A stretch of DNA of 64,000 nucleotides from VRUE01 sp963708115 (GTDB lineage: Bacteria; Actinomycetota; Thermoleophilia; Solirubrobacterales; 70-9), in the NCBI GenBank assembly GCA_963708115.1, contig CAVPRX010000001.1, forward strand, positions 372,001 through 436,000. Direction: 5' to 3'. Made by a program: the position numbers and the translations under genes. Of the stretch, positions 22,346-30,534 are shown in pieces. Position 1 is the stretch's first letter. The number at the start of each line of letters is the position of its first letter. The notes under the pieces were generated by a model, which worked only from the letters and a program-made list of their open reading frames with translations, did no database searches and was not told the DNA's origin.

Positions 22346-23263
22346 GTGGGTACTGGATCGCACGGAGACAAAAGAACGATTTCAGCCTCCGCCGCCGGCA
22401 GAGGCTGGAGGCCTGCCGCGGCAGTGGGAATCTGCGCTGCATTGATGGCGATCCTGGCGCCGACCGGCGCCTCGGCGAATCCATTGGGCGAAGTGGTGGA
22501 AGGTTCGAAAGCCGCGGTGGAAGAAGTCGTGAGCACCGTGGTTCCGCCCGCGGTGACGAGTCCGGCGGTCCCACCTTTGCCTCCTCCTCCGGCGAGCACG
22601 CCGCAGCCCCCGGCGAAGACGCCACCGGTATCCATTCCCCCTGCCCCGGAAGCGACGCCATCCTCCCCCAAGCCGCTACCGGCCGTGAAGCTTCCCTCCC
22701 CACCGAGCCTTCACGGCATTCCGCACAGCCCTGACCCAGACCTCGGCTCTTCCTCCGCGGGGAAGATCGCCTCGTCGGAGGCCACCTCCACCGAGGCAGT
22801 GGCCGCCGCCGGCTCAGCCACCGCTGAGAAGTCGAGTGGACCCCAGGCGGACTCGGGCCGCGGGGTCAGCGCACGCCCGCCCACCGTGAGCCCTGGGATA
22901 GCTCTTCGCCACTGGTTCGCTCATGTCTGGCCGGCTGTCAGCCTTGGCCGCATCGGAAGGGGGCTCGTCGGAAGGGCCTTCGCTGCCTTCGGTCTCGGGT
23001 CGCTGACCGCACCTCGTCTCATCGTCGGGCTCCTGCCCGCGATCTCGGGATTCCAGCCGACGGCGATCGGGGCACCCCACTTCGGCGTCCTCGCCCAAGA
23101 GGATGCCTCAAAGAGAGGCGAACCCTCGGGCGGCCCCAGCGTCGCTCCGCTTCACTCGAACCCCGAAACCGTGGCATTCGTGATCCTGGCCGGCCTGATG
23201 GCCCTGGCGGTGCTCGCACTCGGCAGCGAGTTCCCGGTGTTCCGTCGCTATCGCCGCTGGTGA
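22346..23263 (+). CDS. Proline-rich cell-surface protein with C-terminal membrane anchor
   Basis: About 305 residues. Signal-like segment at residues 25-45 (AAVGICAALMAILAPTGASA), then a Pro/Ser/Thr/Ala-rich stretch (PPLPPPPASTPQPPAKTPPV and similar) of about 80 residues, a middle part with LRHWFAHVWPAVSLG, and a C-terminal membrane helix VAFVILAGLMALAVLALG followed by a basic FRRYRRW tail. The order suggests export and anchoring with a wall-spanning proline stalk. The GTG at 22346 is chosen by TTGGAGG five bases upstream. It overlaps the 3' end of the convergent grpB-type gene by 16 bases. Confidence 0.75.
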   Translation: MGTGSHGDKRTISASAAGRGWRPAAAVGICAALMAILAPTGASANPLGEVVEGSKAAVEEVVSTVVPPAVTSPAVPPLPPPPASTPQPPAKTPPVSIPPAPEATPSSPKPLPAVKLPSPPSLHGIPHSPDPDLGSSSAGKIASSEATSTEAVAAAGSATAEKSSGPQADSGRGVSARPPTVSPGIALRHWFAHVWPAVSLGRIGRGLVGRAFAAFGLGSLTAPRLIVGLLPAISGFQPTAIGAPHFGVLAQEDASKRGEPSGGPSVAPLHSNPETVAFVILAGLMALAVLALGSEFPVFRRYRRW

Positions 23264-23784
23264 GGGTGCCGCAGGGTGCGTTGGATGAAGTCCGCCTTCG
23301 CGTCGGTGTAGCCCTCGCGGTCGTGCTCAAAGCGCGCCGCCAGCCGGTGCTTCAGCTCTGCGTAATCGCGTGCCTTCTCTGGGTTCGCGCGCAGGTGGTC
23401 ACGGAAGGCAAGCTCATCTCGATAGCGCGGCGAGTCCTGTGGGACGAGATGGAGGTGATGGGTTCGGCGGCCAGGGCCCGGTTTGCAGAACCAGTGCATC
23501 TCTTCCGGTAGGTATGGGGCATAGAGATACTCGAGCTCGGCCAAAGGCTCGAAACAGGCCCGCGCAGTCGTCAGATCCTCGACGCCAACCAAGATGTCGA
23601 CGATCGGCTTGGCGTCAAGCCCCGGAACGGCCGTGCTGCCGACGTGATGAACGCCGCCGACGACCCAGGGCCCGATCGCCCGATCCAAGAGTGCTCGCTC
23701 GCGCTCAAAGCGAGTGGGCCACTGTGGGTCATAAGCGACAACGCGGATCGGCTCGTCAGCCGGCTCCGTGATTCGGGCCGTCAA
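23248..23784 (-). CDS. GrpB/UPF0157 nucleotidyltransferase-fold protein
   Basis: 178 residues. PIRVVAYDPQWPTRFERERA, GGVHHVGSTAVPGLDAKPIV, DILVGVEDLTTARACFEPLA, HHLHLVPQDSPRYRDELAFR and a C-terminal YTDAKADFIQ define the GrpB family, which has a polymerase-beta-like nucleotidyltransferase fold with GST and DxD-type residues. The substrate is not established for the family. The TTG start overlaps the stop of the MazF-like gene (TTGA), so it is co-translated with that toxin-antitoxin pair. Confidence 0.9.
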   Translation of the reverse strand: MTARITEPADEPIRVVAYDPQWPTRFERERALLDRAIGPWVVGGVHHVGSTAVPGLDAKPIVDILVGVEDLTTARACFEPLAELEYLYAPYLPEEMHWFCKPGPGRRTHHLHLVPQDSPRYRDELAFRDHLRANPEKARDYAELKHRLAARFEHDREGYTDAKADFIQRTLRHPHQRR

Positions 23785-24098
23785 AGACCCATGACCAGTG
23801 CAAGGGCATCGTCAACGGCCCGAAGCTCATCGACATCGAGGCGCCCAGCCGAGCGCCCGAGGCGCTGTGGATCTACCACCGTGCTTTGCTCGACGAGGAC
23901 CTGTGTCTCATTCCCCTCCAGGGTGATCACGGGCCGGAAAGTCGCCGGATGAGCGCTGGTCGAGGTAGGCGAGACCAGGGTCGTGCTCAAGCCGATGAAC
24001 TCGTCGGCCTGGACGACGACCGCGTAGCGGGCACCGCGCTGCTCTCTTCCGCGCGCGCCTCGCGGGGACGGCAGTCGGAAGACCTCGCCGCGAACCAC
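23781..24098 (-). CDS. MazF/PemK-type toxin
   Basis: 105 residues. VVRGEVFRLPSPRGARGREQ, RGARYAVVVQADEFIGLSTT, ITLEGNETQVLVEQSTVVDP and LGRSAGRLDVDELRAVDDAL match the PemK/MazF endoribonuclease fold (start RGEV, RYAVVVQAD, then VL-EQ-VD). Such toxins cleave mRNA or tRNA in single-stranded regions. The GTG start lies one base after the stop of the antitoxin gene; a much longer upstream frame is not real. Stop overlaps the TTG of the GrpB-type gene. Confidence 0.85.
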   Translation of the reverse strand: MVRGEVFRLPSPRGARGREQRGARYAVVVQADEFIGLSTTLVSPTSTSAHPATFRPVITLEGNETQVLVEQSTVVDPQRLGRSAGRLDVDELRAVDDALALVMGL

Positions 24099-24099
24099 G

Positions 24100-24345
24100 T
24101 CAGTCGAGCGCTTCGGGTGCGAGCTCCGCCATCTGCTCCCGAACCACCCGCATCTCGGTTCGATCCGACTCGTCAGCAGCCAGTCGCTCGACCTCCTTGG
24201 CGATGGATGATCGCGATCGGCGCCTTGCCGCCGCCTCTCGAAGCGCGGTACGGACAGCCTCTGAATCACTGCTCGCGTCACCCCGTACCACTCTCAGGGC
24301 GGCAGCCGAGGCGTCATCCAGGCGAACGTGAAGGGATCGGCCCAC
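24100..24345 (-). CDS. Ribbon-helix-helix antitoxin (MazE-like)
   Basis: 81 residues. The N-terminal strand-helix-helix reads RSLHVRLDDASAAALRVVRG, then SDSEAVRTALREAAARRRSR, a typical RHH DNA-binding part, followed by a helical, charged tail (EVERLAADESDRTEMRVVRE) that would wrap the toxin. GTG at 24345 is preferred to the ATG at 24363 because the latter lies inside a perfect palindrome and MGRSLHVRLDD is the usual start. Operon with the toxin; autoregulation through the adjacent palindrome is likely. Confidence 0.82.
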   Translation of the reverse strand: MGRSLHVRLDDASAAALRVVRGDASSDSEAVRTALREAAARRRSRSSIAKEVERLAADESDRTEMRVVREQMAELAPEALD

Positions 24346-24354
24346 ATACAAAAC

Positions 24355-24373
24355 GTAGCACATATTGTGCTAC
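24355..24373 (-). promoter_or_regulatory. Palindromic operator of the toxin-antitoxin operon
   Basis: GTAGCACA-TAT-TGTGCTAC is a perfect 8-bp inverted repeat just upstream of the antitoxin start. On the minus strand it overlaps a possible -10 region (CAATAT) about 17 bases after TTGAGC. RHH antitoxins typically bind such repeats to repress their own operon. Confidence 0.6.
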
Positions 24374-24403
24374 ACGTATCGTAGGCTCAACCCTCCAATG
24401 ATA

Positions 24404-24436
24404 AGAGATATTTGAGTACTATATTCAAATATCTCT
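24404..24436 (+). repeat. 12-bp inverted repeat in AT-rich promoter region
   Basis: AGAGATATTTGA (24404-24415) and TCAAATATCTCT (24425-24436) are perfect arms around a 9-base spacer. The repeat ends 19 bases before the ATG of the secreted protein gene and before its GGGGAG ribosome site. It may be an operator, or form an mRNA hairpin controlling translation. Confidence 0.55.
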
Positions 24437-24455
24437 AAACTAAAGGGGAGCTGAG

Positions 24456-25106
24456 ATGTTCTTAAAGTTGATTGGCGCTGTGGTCGCCGCCGCGTGCTTC
24501 GCGGCGCTGGCGAGCGCTCCGGCATCGGCCGACCTGCTGTGCAAAGAAAAACCAACGGGCGCCGGAGTCAAATGCCCAGCCGGGCAAAGCATCGCGCTGG
24601 GGGCGGCGATCGTGGCGCAGACGGGTGAAGCGGAATTCGGCTGGGGCGCGATCACGGTCAAATGCACTTCCAAAATCAAAGCCGAAACGGTCGAAAACCT
24701 CGGCGTCGGCAAAGGAATAAAAGCCAAACTCACCGAACTCTCGCTTTCGAGCTGCACCGGCTGCAGCATGCCACCGGTCGCGGAAAACCTTCCCTACAAA
24801 ATGTTCCTGCAGTCCACCGGACTGGAAACCGGCACGGTCGACTTCAATCCATGGGAACTCGGTGGCAATCCGCAGTTCAAATTCCCCAGCTGCAGCTTCC
24901 AGATGTGCATTTACGCCGCAGCTGCGATCTCGTTCGAATTCAAAGCGAGTGCGGGCGGCGGCAAAGCTGCGTTCATCGAAATCGTCAAAGCCCAGACGCT
25001 GATGAAACAGGCCGGCAGCGGCGAATTCTGTCCCGGGACGGGGGAATGGAAAAAAGCCAAATACGAAGTCTCCCAACCATTGCCCCTCTGGCTCGCCAAG
25101 GAATAG
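24456..25106 (+). CDS. Secreted Cys-containing protein with AAA/GAA codon bias
   Basis: 216 residues. The signal peptide (LIGAVVAAACFAALASAPAS, then ADLLC) is followed by a beta-rich, Cys-containing mature part: GVKCPAGQSIALGAAIVAQT, ITVKCTSKIKAETVENLGVG, LSLSSCTGCSMPP, FPSCSFQMCIYAAAAISFEF and GEFCPGTGEWKKAKYEV. At least nine Cys suggest disulfides. All of its Glu codons I could read are GAA and nearly all Lys codons are AAA, unlike the neighbours (GAG, AAG). High expression or transfer could explain this. No family name known to me. Confidence 0.8.
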   Translation: MFLKLIGAVVAAACFAALASAPASADLLCKEKPTGAGVKCPAGQSIALGAAIVAQTGEAEFGWGAITVKCTSKIKAETVENLGVGKGIKAKLTELSLSSCTGCSMPPVAENLPYKMFLQSTGLETGTVDFNPWELGGNPQFKFPSCSFQMCIYAAAAISFEFKASAGGGKAAFIEIVKAQTLMKQAGSGEFCPGTGEWKKAKYEVSQPLPLWLAKE

Positions 25107-25163
25107 TCGGCAGGTCCCGCGCGTCGGGGGAGGGCCGCTGGGCGGTCCTCCCCTTTCGTCGCA

Positions 25164-25237
25164 TCGGGGCGCCCGGATTCGAACCGAGGACCTCGGCCAC
25201 CCAAAGGCCGCGCGCTACCAGGCTGCGCCACGCCCCG
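25164..25237 (-). tRNA. tRNA-Pro (TGG anticodon)
   Basis: On the minus strand: acceptor CGGGGCG/CGCCCCG with A73, D arm GCGC/GCGC, anticodon stem CGGCC/GGCCG with loop TTTGGGT giving TGG, T arm CTCGG-TTCGAAT-CCGGG. CCA is not encoded. Lies between the secreted-protein gene and the DUF1015 gene. Confidence 0.95.
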
Positions 25238-25306
25238 CTAAAGCGATCTTAGAGCTATCTGGGCTTCCCGACACGAGCAGGGCAGCAACCGCTAGGTTCC
25301 GCCCCG

Positions 25307-26596
25307 ATGGCCGACGTGCGCCCAATCCATGCGACTCGCTACGACCTTGGCGTGGTCGGGTCTCTCCAAGATGTGGCGGCACCGCCCTATGACGTGATCG
25401 ATGCCGAGATGCGGACGGAGCTGCTCGAGCGCTCCCCATACAACGCGGTCGCGATCGACCTGCCCAAACCCTACGGCGAGACCGGGCCGCAGCAGACCGA
25501 CGACGACCCCTACGAGCGCGCGGCGCGGACGATGGACGAGTGGCGACAAGCCGGAGCGCTTGTCGCCGACGCCGAGCCGGCGATCTGGGCGATGACGCAG
25601 GACTACACCGGCCCCGATGGCACGCCCCGCACCCGCCACGGCATCCTCGCCCGGGTCCGCGTCGAGGACTTCTCCGCCGGTCAGGTCCTGCCCCACGAGC
25701 GCACCCTGCCGGGCCCGAAGAAAGACCGTCTCGACCTCACCCGCGCCACCCGCCACAACCTCTCGCCGATCTTCTCGCTCAGCACCGAGGACCCGTGGCC
25801 GCTGGTCGCGCCGACCGTCGAGGCCGAAGATCCCTGGGGCGAAGCCACCGACGAAGGAGGCACCGTCACCCGCGTCTGGCGAGTAGGCACTCCGGAGGTC
25901 CTCGGCGAGGTCACCGAGCTGCTCTCCAGTGCCCAGCTGCTGATCGCCGACGGTCATCACCGCTACGAGACCGCGATCGCCTACCGCGACGAGATCGGCG
26001 GCGAGGGCGATCACAACTTCACCCTGATGGCGCTGACCGGGCTCGACGATCCCGGCCTCACCGTCTTCCCGACCCACCGGCTGCTCTCCGGCCTGGGCGA
26101 CGACCCCGAGCGCCAGCGCCGCCTCGGCGAGGGCCTGCGTGAGCTGTTCGACGCGACCGAGGTGCCGGTCGAGCAGCTCGACCCGCTCGGCGAGGAGGGC
26201 GTCGGCGTCTTCGGCCTCTACGACTCCTTTCACAAGCGCGGCTTCCGCCTGCGGCTCAAGGACAGCGCGGTCGCCGCGCTCGACCAGCAGCTCGCCGGCA
26301 AGCCCGAGGCCTACCGCCGGCTCGACGCGGCGATCCTCGAGACGCTCGTGCTCAAGGGGATCGCGGGCTTGAGCGAAGACGACATCCTCGCCAAGCGCGG
26401 GCTCGGCTACTCGAAGAGCGTCGAGGACTCGCTGGCCCTGCTCGAGGCGGGCACTTACGACGTCGCCTTCATCCTCCGCCCGATCCCCGTCGACCAGGTC
26501 AAGGCGATCTGCGAAAGCGATGAGAACATGCCACCGAAGTCGACCTACTTCTTCCCCAAGGTCCTGACCGGCCTCGTTTTCAATCCAGTCGGCTGA
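25307..26596 (+). CDS. DUF1015 family protein
   Basis: 429 residues, typical length. The start motif VAAPPYDVIDAEMRTELLER, the middle GPKKDRLDLTRATRHNLSPI, and the hallmark IADGHHRYETAIAYRDEIG are those of DUF1015, a widely conserved family of unknown function. The end has LGYSKSVEDSLALLEAG and VKAICESDENMPPKSTYFFP. Possible role in an ancient serine- or phosphate-related reaction has been proposed, but nothing here decides it. First gene of a plus-strand run that continues into the cobalamin gene. Confidence 0.92.
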   Translation: MADVRPIHATRYDLGVVGSLQDVAAPPYDVIDAEMRTELLERSPYNAVAIDLPKPYGETGPQQTDDDPYERAARTMDEWRQAGALVADAEPAIWAMTQDYTGPDGTPRTRHGILARVRVEDFSAGQVLPHERTLPGPKKDRLDLTRATRHNLSPIFSLSTEDPWPLVAPTVEAEDPWGEATDEGGTVTRVWRVGTPEVLGEVTELLSSAQLLIADGHHRYETAIAYRDEIGGEGDHNFTLMALTGLDDPGLTVFPTHRLLSGLGDDPERQRRLGEGLRELFDATEVPVEQLDPLGEEGVGVFGLYDSFHKRGFRLRLKDSAVAALDQQLAGKPEAYRRLDAAILETLVLKGIAGLSEDDILAKRGLGYSKSVEDSLALLEAGTYDVAFILRPIPVDQVKAICESDENMPPKSTYFFPKVLTGLVFNPVG

Positions 26597-26630
26597 ACCG
26601 GCGCTCCCGCGCGCCGTAGGATGACCACCA

Positions 26631-27197
26631 GTGGTCAAGATCTACACGAAGAAGGGCGACGACGGCACGACCTCCCTCTGGTACGGCGGCCGCGTGCCCA
26701 AGCACCACGGGCGCACCGAGGCCTACGGGGCGCTAGACGAAGCCTGCTCCCAGCTCGGCGTCGCCCGCGCGCTCTGCGGAAGCGAGCAGGCCGAGCTGGC
26801 CGCCGATCTGCTTCGCCTCCAGGACGACATCTTCGTCGCCGGCGCCGAGCTGGCGACCGCCCCCGAGGCGGCCGAGCGGCTCGAAGACGGGGTCAGCCGC
26901 ACCACCGAGGAGATGGTCGCCGAGCTGGAGGAAGCGATCGACCGCTACATGGACCGGGTCGAGTTGCCGCCGCAGTTCGTCATCCCCGGCGGCAACCAGC
27001 TCTCCGCCCAGCTCGACGTCGCCCGCACCACGATCCGCCGCGCCGAGCGCCGCATCAGCGCCCTCAACGAGGCTGGCGAGCTGGCCGGCGAGACGGTGAT
27101 CCACTTCGTCAACCGGGCCTCCGACCTCGCCTACGCGATGGCCCGCTTCGCCGACGTCGACGACCCGGCCCTCTTCGAGGGCCGGCGGAAGACGTAG
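26631..27197 (+). CDS. pduO: PduO-type cob(I)alamin adenosyltransferase
   Basis: 188 residues. The ATP-binding loop KIYTKKGDDGTTSLWYGGRV, KHHGRTEAYGALDEACSQLG, and the C-terminal GGNQLSAQLDVARTTIRRAE are diagnostic of PduO-type ATP:corrinoid adenosyltransferases, which make adenosylcobalamin in the cytoplasm. GTG start. It is followed at 5 bases by an OsmC gene, so co-transcribed. No B12-dependent mutase lies in this window. Confidence 0.93.
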   Translation: MVKIYTKKGDDGTTSLWYGGRVPKHHGRTEAYGALDEACSQLGVARALCGSEQAELAADLLRLQDDIFVAGAELATAPEAAERLEDGVSRTTEEMVAELEEAIDRYMDRVELPPQFVIPGGNQLSAQLDVARTTIRRAERRISALNEAGELAGETVIHFVNRASDLAYAMARFADVDDPALFEGRRKT

Positions 27198-27202
27198 GCG
27201 CG

Positions 27203-27610
27203 ATGAAGGTCGTCGCCCGCCACCGCGACGGATACGTCCACGACGTCGAGATCGAAGGCGGCGCCCACACGCTGGTGGTCGACGAGCCGACGGTCGTGCC
27301 TGGCGGGACCGACGCGGGCCCCTCCCCCACTCGCCTGCTCGCCGCCGGCCTGGCGAGCTGCATCGCGATCACGATCGAGATGTACGCACAGCGCAAGGGA
27401 TGGGAGTTCGGCGCCGTCGAGGTCGAGGTGGACGTCGAGTACGAGGACTTCACCCCGACCTCGTTCGCGGCGACGATCCAGCTGCCGCCCGGGCTGAGCG
27501 AGGAGCAGCGCGAACGGTTGCTGACGATCGCTGGCAAGTGCCCGGTCCATAAGGTGTTCGCAAGCGAGACGGCGGTCTCCGACCGTCTCAAAGACCAAGC
27601 CGATGCCTGA
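27203..27610 (+). CDS. OsmC/Ohr-family peroxiredoxin-like protein
   Basis: 135 residues. Two conserved Cys are present: GLASCIAITIEMYAQRKGWE and GKCPVHKVFASET, with the Arg/Glu-type strand LLAAGLAS before them. OsmC/Ohr proteins reduce organic hydroperoxides; the YhfA-like subgroup is also possible. ATG at 27203, overlapping in order with the GMC gene whose start lies 8 bases before this stop. Coupling with the oxidase may help dispose of peroxides, which is inference. Confidence 0.9.
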   Translation: MKVVARHRDGYVHDVEIEGGAHTLVVDEPTVVPGGTDAGPSPTRLLAAGLASCIAITIEMYAQRKGWEFGAVEVEVDVEYEDFTPTSFAATIQLPPGLSEEQRERLLTIAGKCPVHKVFASETAVSDRLKDQADA

Positions 27611-29213
27611 CTACGTGATCGTCGGTGCCGGCTCGGCCGGCTGCGTGCTCGCCGCCCGGCTGAGCGAGGACCCCGACATCGACGTGCTCCTGATCGAGGC
27701 CGGCGGCAGCGATCGCCATCCCAACGTGAAGATCCCGGCGGCCTTCGCCAAGCAGTTCAAAAGCAAGCGCGACTGGGACCTCGGCAGCGAGCCCGAGCCC
27801 CACTGCAACGGTCGCTCCATCTACATGCCGCGCGGAAAAGGCCTGGGCGGCTCCAGCTCGATGAACGCGATGCTCTACGTCCGCGGCCACCCGCTCGACT
27901 ACGAGAAGTGGGCAGCCGGTGGCGCCACCGGCTGGGACTGGGACGGGATCAGGCCCTACTTCCTGCGGGCCGAGGACAACTCCCGCGGAGAGTCCGAGCA
28001 CCACGCCGTGGACGGCCCGCTGCGCGTCGAGGACGAGCGCTCGCCGCGCCGCCTCACCAAGCAGTTCCTCGACTCCTGCGCGGAGACGGGCATTCCCCGC
28101 ATCGCCGACTACAACGGCCACGAGCAGGACGGCGCCGCGCTCGTCCAGGTGACCCAGCGCAACGGTAGGCGTTGGAGCACCGCCGACGCCTACCTGCGTC
28201 CGTCGCAGGGTCGCGAGAACCTCACCGTCGTCTCCGGCGCCCACGTGCTCGGCGTCGAGGTCCGCGACGGCCGCGCGACCGGGGTCCGCTACCGCCGCCG
28301 CGGTCGCGAGCAGGTGGCCACGGCCGAGCGCGAGGTGATCCTCTCCGCCGGCGCGCTTGCCTCGCCGCAGCTGCTGATGCTCTCCGGCATCGGCCCGGCC
28401 GAGCAGCTGAGGCAGCTCGGCATTTCGGTGATCGCCGACCTACCCGGCGTCGGCGAGAACCTCCAGGACCACCCCTACCAGACCTCGGTCTGGGACGTTC
28501 CGGGTGGCGGCTCGCTTGCCGACGCCGAGAGCCCCAAGGCGGTGCTCGAGTACCTGCTGCGGCGCAGCGGTCCGCTGTCCTCCTCGGTCGCCGAGGCATT
28601 TGCCTTCGTGCGCAGCCGACCGGGCCTCGCCCAGCCCGACCTCCAGTTCCACTTCGCCCCCGCCTACTTCGTCGACAACGGCTTCCAGGAATACGACGGG
28701 CACGCGATGACGATGGGCCCGGCGCTGGTCGCCCCGCGCAGCCGCGGCTGGGTGCGACTGCGCTCCGCCGACCCCTCCGACAAGCCGCGCATCCTGACCA
28801 ACTCGCTGGCCGAGCCCGAGGACGTCGCCGCCCTGGTCGCCGGAGCGCGCCTCGCGCGGGAGATCGCCGTAGCCGAGCCGTTCGCCTCGGTGCTTGGCCG
28901 CGAGCTGTTCCCGGGGACGGGCGTCGATAGCGACGAGGACCTCGCCGACGACCTGCGCAACCGCGTCGAGCTTCTCTACCACCCGGTGGGTACCTGCCGG
29001 ATGGGCTCCGACGAGGATGCGGTGTTGGATCCGGAGCTGCGTGTTCGGGGCATCGACGGGTTGCGGGTCGTCGATGCATCCGTCTTCCCGATCATCCCCA
29101 GCGGCAACACCAACGCGCCGACGATCGCCGTCGCCGAGCGCGCAGCGGACCTGATCGCCGACAGGCCGCTGCTCCGTGACGACGCGACCACCGGCACCGC
29201 GGCGAGCGAGTAA
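27603..29213 (+). CDS. GMC-family FAD oxidoreductase (choline dehydrogenase-like)
   Basis: 536 residues. FAD motif YVIVGAGSAGCVLAARLSED then VLLIEAGG, GMC signature 1 in RGKGLGGSSSMNAMLYVRGH, signature 2 in LSAGALASPQLLMLSGIGPA, and the C-terminal active-site His in LLYHPVGTCRMGSDEDAVLD with NTNAPTIAVAERAADLI. Oxidises an alcohol; the substrate (choline, other alcohols) is not certain. ATG start overlaps the OsmC end. Followed within 5 bases by an SDR gene. Confidence 0.93.
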   Translation: MPDYVIVGAGSAGCVLAARLSEDPDIDVLLIEAGGSDRHPNVKIPAAFAKQFKSKRDWDLGSEPEPHCNGRSIYMPRGKGLGGSSSMNAMLYVRGHPLDYEKWAAGGATGWDWDGIRPYFLRAEDNSRGESEHHAVDGPLRVEDERSPRRLTKQFLDSCAETGIPRIADYNGHEQDGAALVQVTQRNGRRWSTADAYLRPSQGRENLTVVSGAHVLGVEVRDGRATGVRYRRRGREQVATAEREVILSAGALASPQLLMLSGIGPAEQLRQLGISVIADLPGVGENLQDHPYQTSVWDVPGGGSLADAESPKAVLEYLLRRSGPLSSSVAEAFAFVRSRPGLAQPDLQFHFAPAYFVDNGFQEYDGHAMTMGPALVAPRSRGWVRLRSADPSDKPRILTNSLAEPEDVAALVAGARLAREIAVAEPFASVLGRELFPGTGVDSDEDLADDLRNRVELLYHPVGTCRMGSDEDAVLDPELRVRGIDGLRVVDASVFPIIPSGNTNAPTIAVAERAADLIADRPLLRDDATTGTAASE

Positions 29214-29217
29214 CCGC

Positions 29218-30030
29218 GTGGACCTCGGGCTGAAAGGACGGTCCTGCGTCGTCACCGGCGCCAGCCGCGGGATAGGGCAGGAGACGGCGCGGCTGCTCTG
29301 CGCCGAGGGTGCGAACGTCTTGCTGGTGGGGCGCGACGAGGAGCGCCTTGCGGCGGCTCGAGAGGAGGCCACAACCGCGGGGGCAGAGGCCGGCGGACGC
29401 GCCGAGACGCTGGCCCTTGACGTCACCGACGGGGGGGCCGGCGAGCGGATGGTCGAAGCGGCGAACGAGCGCTTCGGCGGCGTGGACGTGCTCGTCAACA
29501 ACGCCGGCGCCGCGCAGTGGCGCCGGCTCGACGACGTCCCGGACGAGGACTGGTACGCCCAGTACGAGCTGAACGTCATGGCGCCCCTGCGGGCGATGCG
29601 AGCGGCTGCCCCCTCGATGGCCGATCGGGGCTGGGGCAGGATCGTCAACGTCTGCTCGACCGCCGGCAAGCGCCCCTCGGCGGCGATGCCCGAGTACTCC
29701 GTCGCCAAGGCGGCCGAGCTGTCCCTCTCCCGCCTCTTCGCCGACCGCTACGCCAAGCAGGGCGTGCTGGTCAACGCGATCTGTCCCGGCCCGGTCGAGG
29801 CCGAGCTGTGGATGGAGCCGGGCGGACTGCTCGACCAGTCGCACCGGATGTCCGGAGCCGAGAGCCGAGAGGAGGCGCTGGCCGAAGCCGGCGCGAAGCG
29901 GCCGATCGGGCGCCTCGCCGAGGTCGGGGAGATAGCCGCCGCGATCGTCTTCCTCTGCTCCGAGCGCGCCTCCTACGTGGCCGGCGCCGCCTGGTCGGTG
30001 GATGGCGGCACGGTGCAGGTGATCATTTGA
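29218..30030 (+). CDS. Short-chain dehydrogenase/reductase
   Basis: 270 residues. Cofactor motif VVTGASRGIGQETARLLCAE, NNAGAAQ, catalytic Ser in VNVCSTAGKRPSAAMPEYSV with Tyr and Lys in the YSVAK part, and the C-terminal PIGRLAEVGEIAAAIVFLCS. A classical SDR, NAD(P)-dependent. Starts with GTG at 29218 right after the GMC stop; its own stop overlaps the TTG of the Nudix gene (TTGA). The substrate may be the aldehyde or ketone product of the GMC enzyme. Confidence 0.9.
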   Translation: MDLGLKGRSCVVTGASRGIGQETARLLCAEGANVLLVGRDEERLAAAREEATTAGAEAGGRAETLALDVTDGGAGERMVEAANERFGGVDVLVNNAGAAQWRRLDDVPDEDWYAQYELNVMAPLRAMRAAAPSMADRGWGRIVNVCSTAGKRPSAAMPEYSVAKAAELSLSRLFADRYAKQGVLVNAICPGPVEAELWMEPGGLLDQSHRMSGAESREEALAEAGAKRPIGRLAEVGEIAAAIVFLCSERASYVAGAAWSVDGGTVQVII

Positions 30031-30527
30031 GGCGCGAAGTCGACGCAGCCGTCCTGCTGCCGCTCTACGGCTGTCCCGACGAGCCTGGCCTGGTCTTCAC
30101 CGAGCGGCGCGCGGACCTGCGGCGGCACGCCGGCGAGATCTCGTTTCCCGGCGGGCGCGTGGACGACGCCGACGCCGACCTTGCCACCACCGCGCTGCGC
30201 GAGGCCGAGGAGGAGATCGGCCTCGACCCGGCGGTCGTCGAGCTCGGCGAAGAGCTGCCGACCACCGGCACTTTCGTCACCGGCTACCGGATCCACCCCT
30301 TCGTCGGCAAGATCCCCCACCCAGGCAAGCTGGGCCTGGAGCCCAACCCCGCCGAGGTTGAGACCGTCCTCACCTTCTCGCTGGACGTGCTCCGCGAGGG
30401 CTACGCGATGCGCCGCCTGGTCCGCCGCGGCGTCCCCATCCACACCCCCACCTACGAGGTGGAGGGCCACTTGATCTGGGGAGCGACCGCGCGGATCCTC
30501 GGCGATCTGATCGATCGCCTCGACTAG
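30027..30527 (+). CDS. Nudix hydrolase, CoA pyrophosphatase-like
   Basis: 166 residues. The Nudix box reads GEISFPGGRVDDADADLATT followed by ALREAEEEIGLD, with REAEEEIGL intact. The style (FPGGR-D, then TGYRIHPFVGKIP and MRRLVRRGVPIHTPTYEVEG) is that of CoA/acyl-CoA diphosphatases such as NudL. Start is TTG overlapping the SDR stop. Could recycle CoA or trim damaged CoA derivatives in an acyl-metabolism region. Confidence 0.88.
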   Translation: MRREVDAAVLLPLYGCPDEPGLVFTERRADLRRHAGEISFPGGRVDDADADLATTALREAEEEIGLDPAVVELGEELPTTGTFVTGYRIHPFVGKIPHPGKLGLEPNPAEVETVLTFSLDVLREGYAMRRLVRRGVPIHTPTYEVEGHLIWGATARILGDLIDRLD

Positions 30528-30534
30528 AAGCGGC

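Noticed and set aside
24100..24281. Upstream extension of the MazF-like gene
   Set aside because: The extra 61 codons overlap the antitoxin in another frame and look like its shadow; the GTG one base after the antitoxin stop fits better.
30027..30527. Nudix gene as a degenerate copy because an early Glu in the box is Asp
   Set aside because: CoA-diphosphatase-type Nudix boxes often vary there, and the essential REAEEEIGL core is intact.
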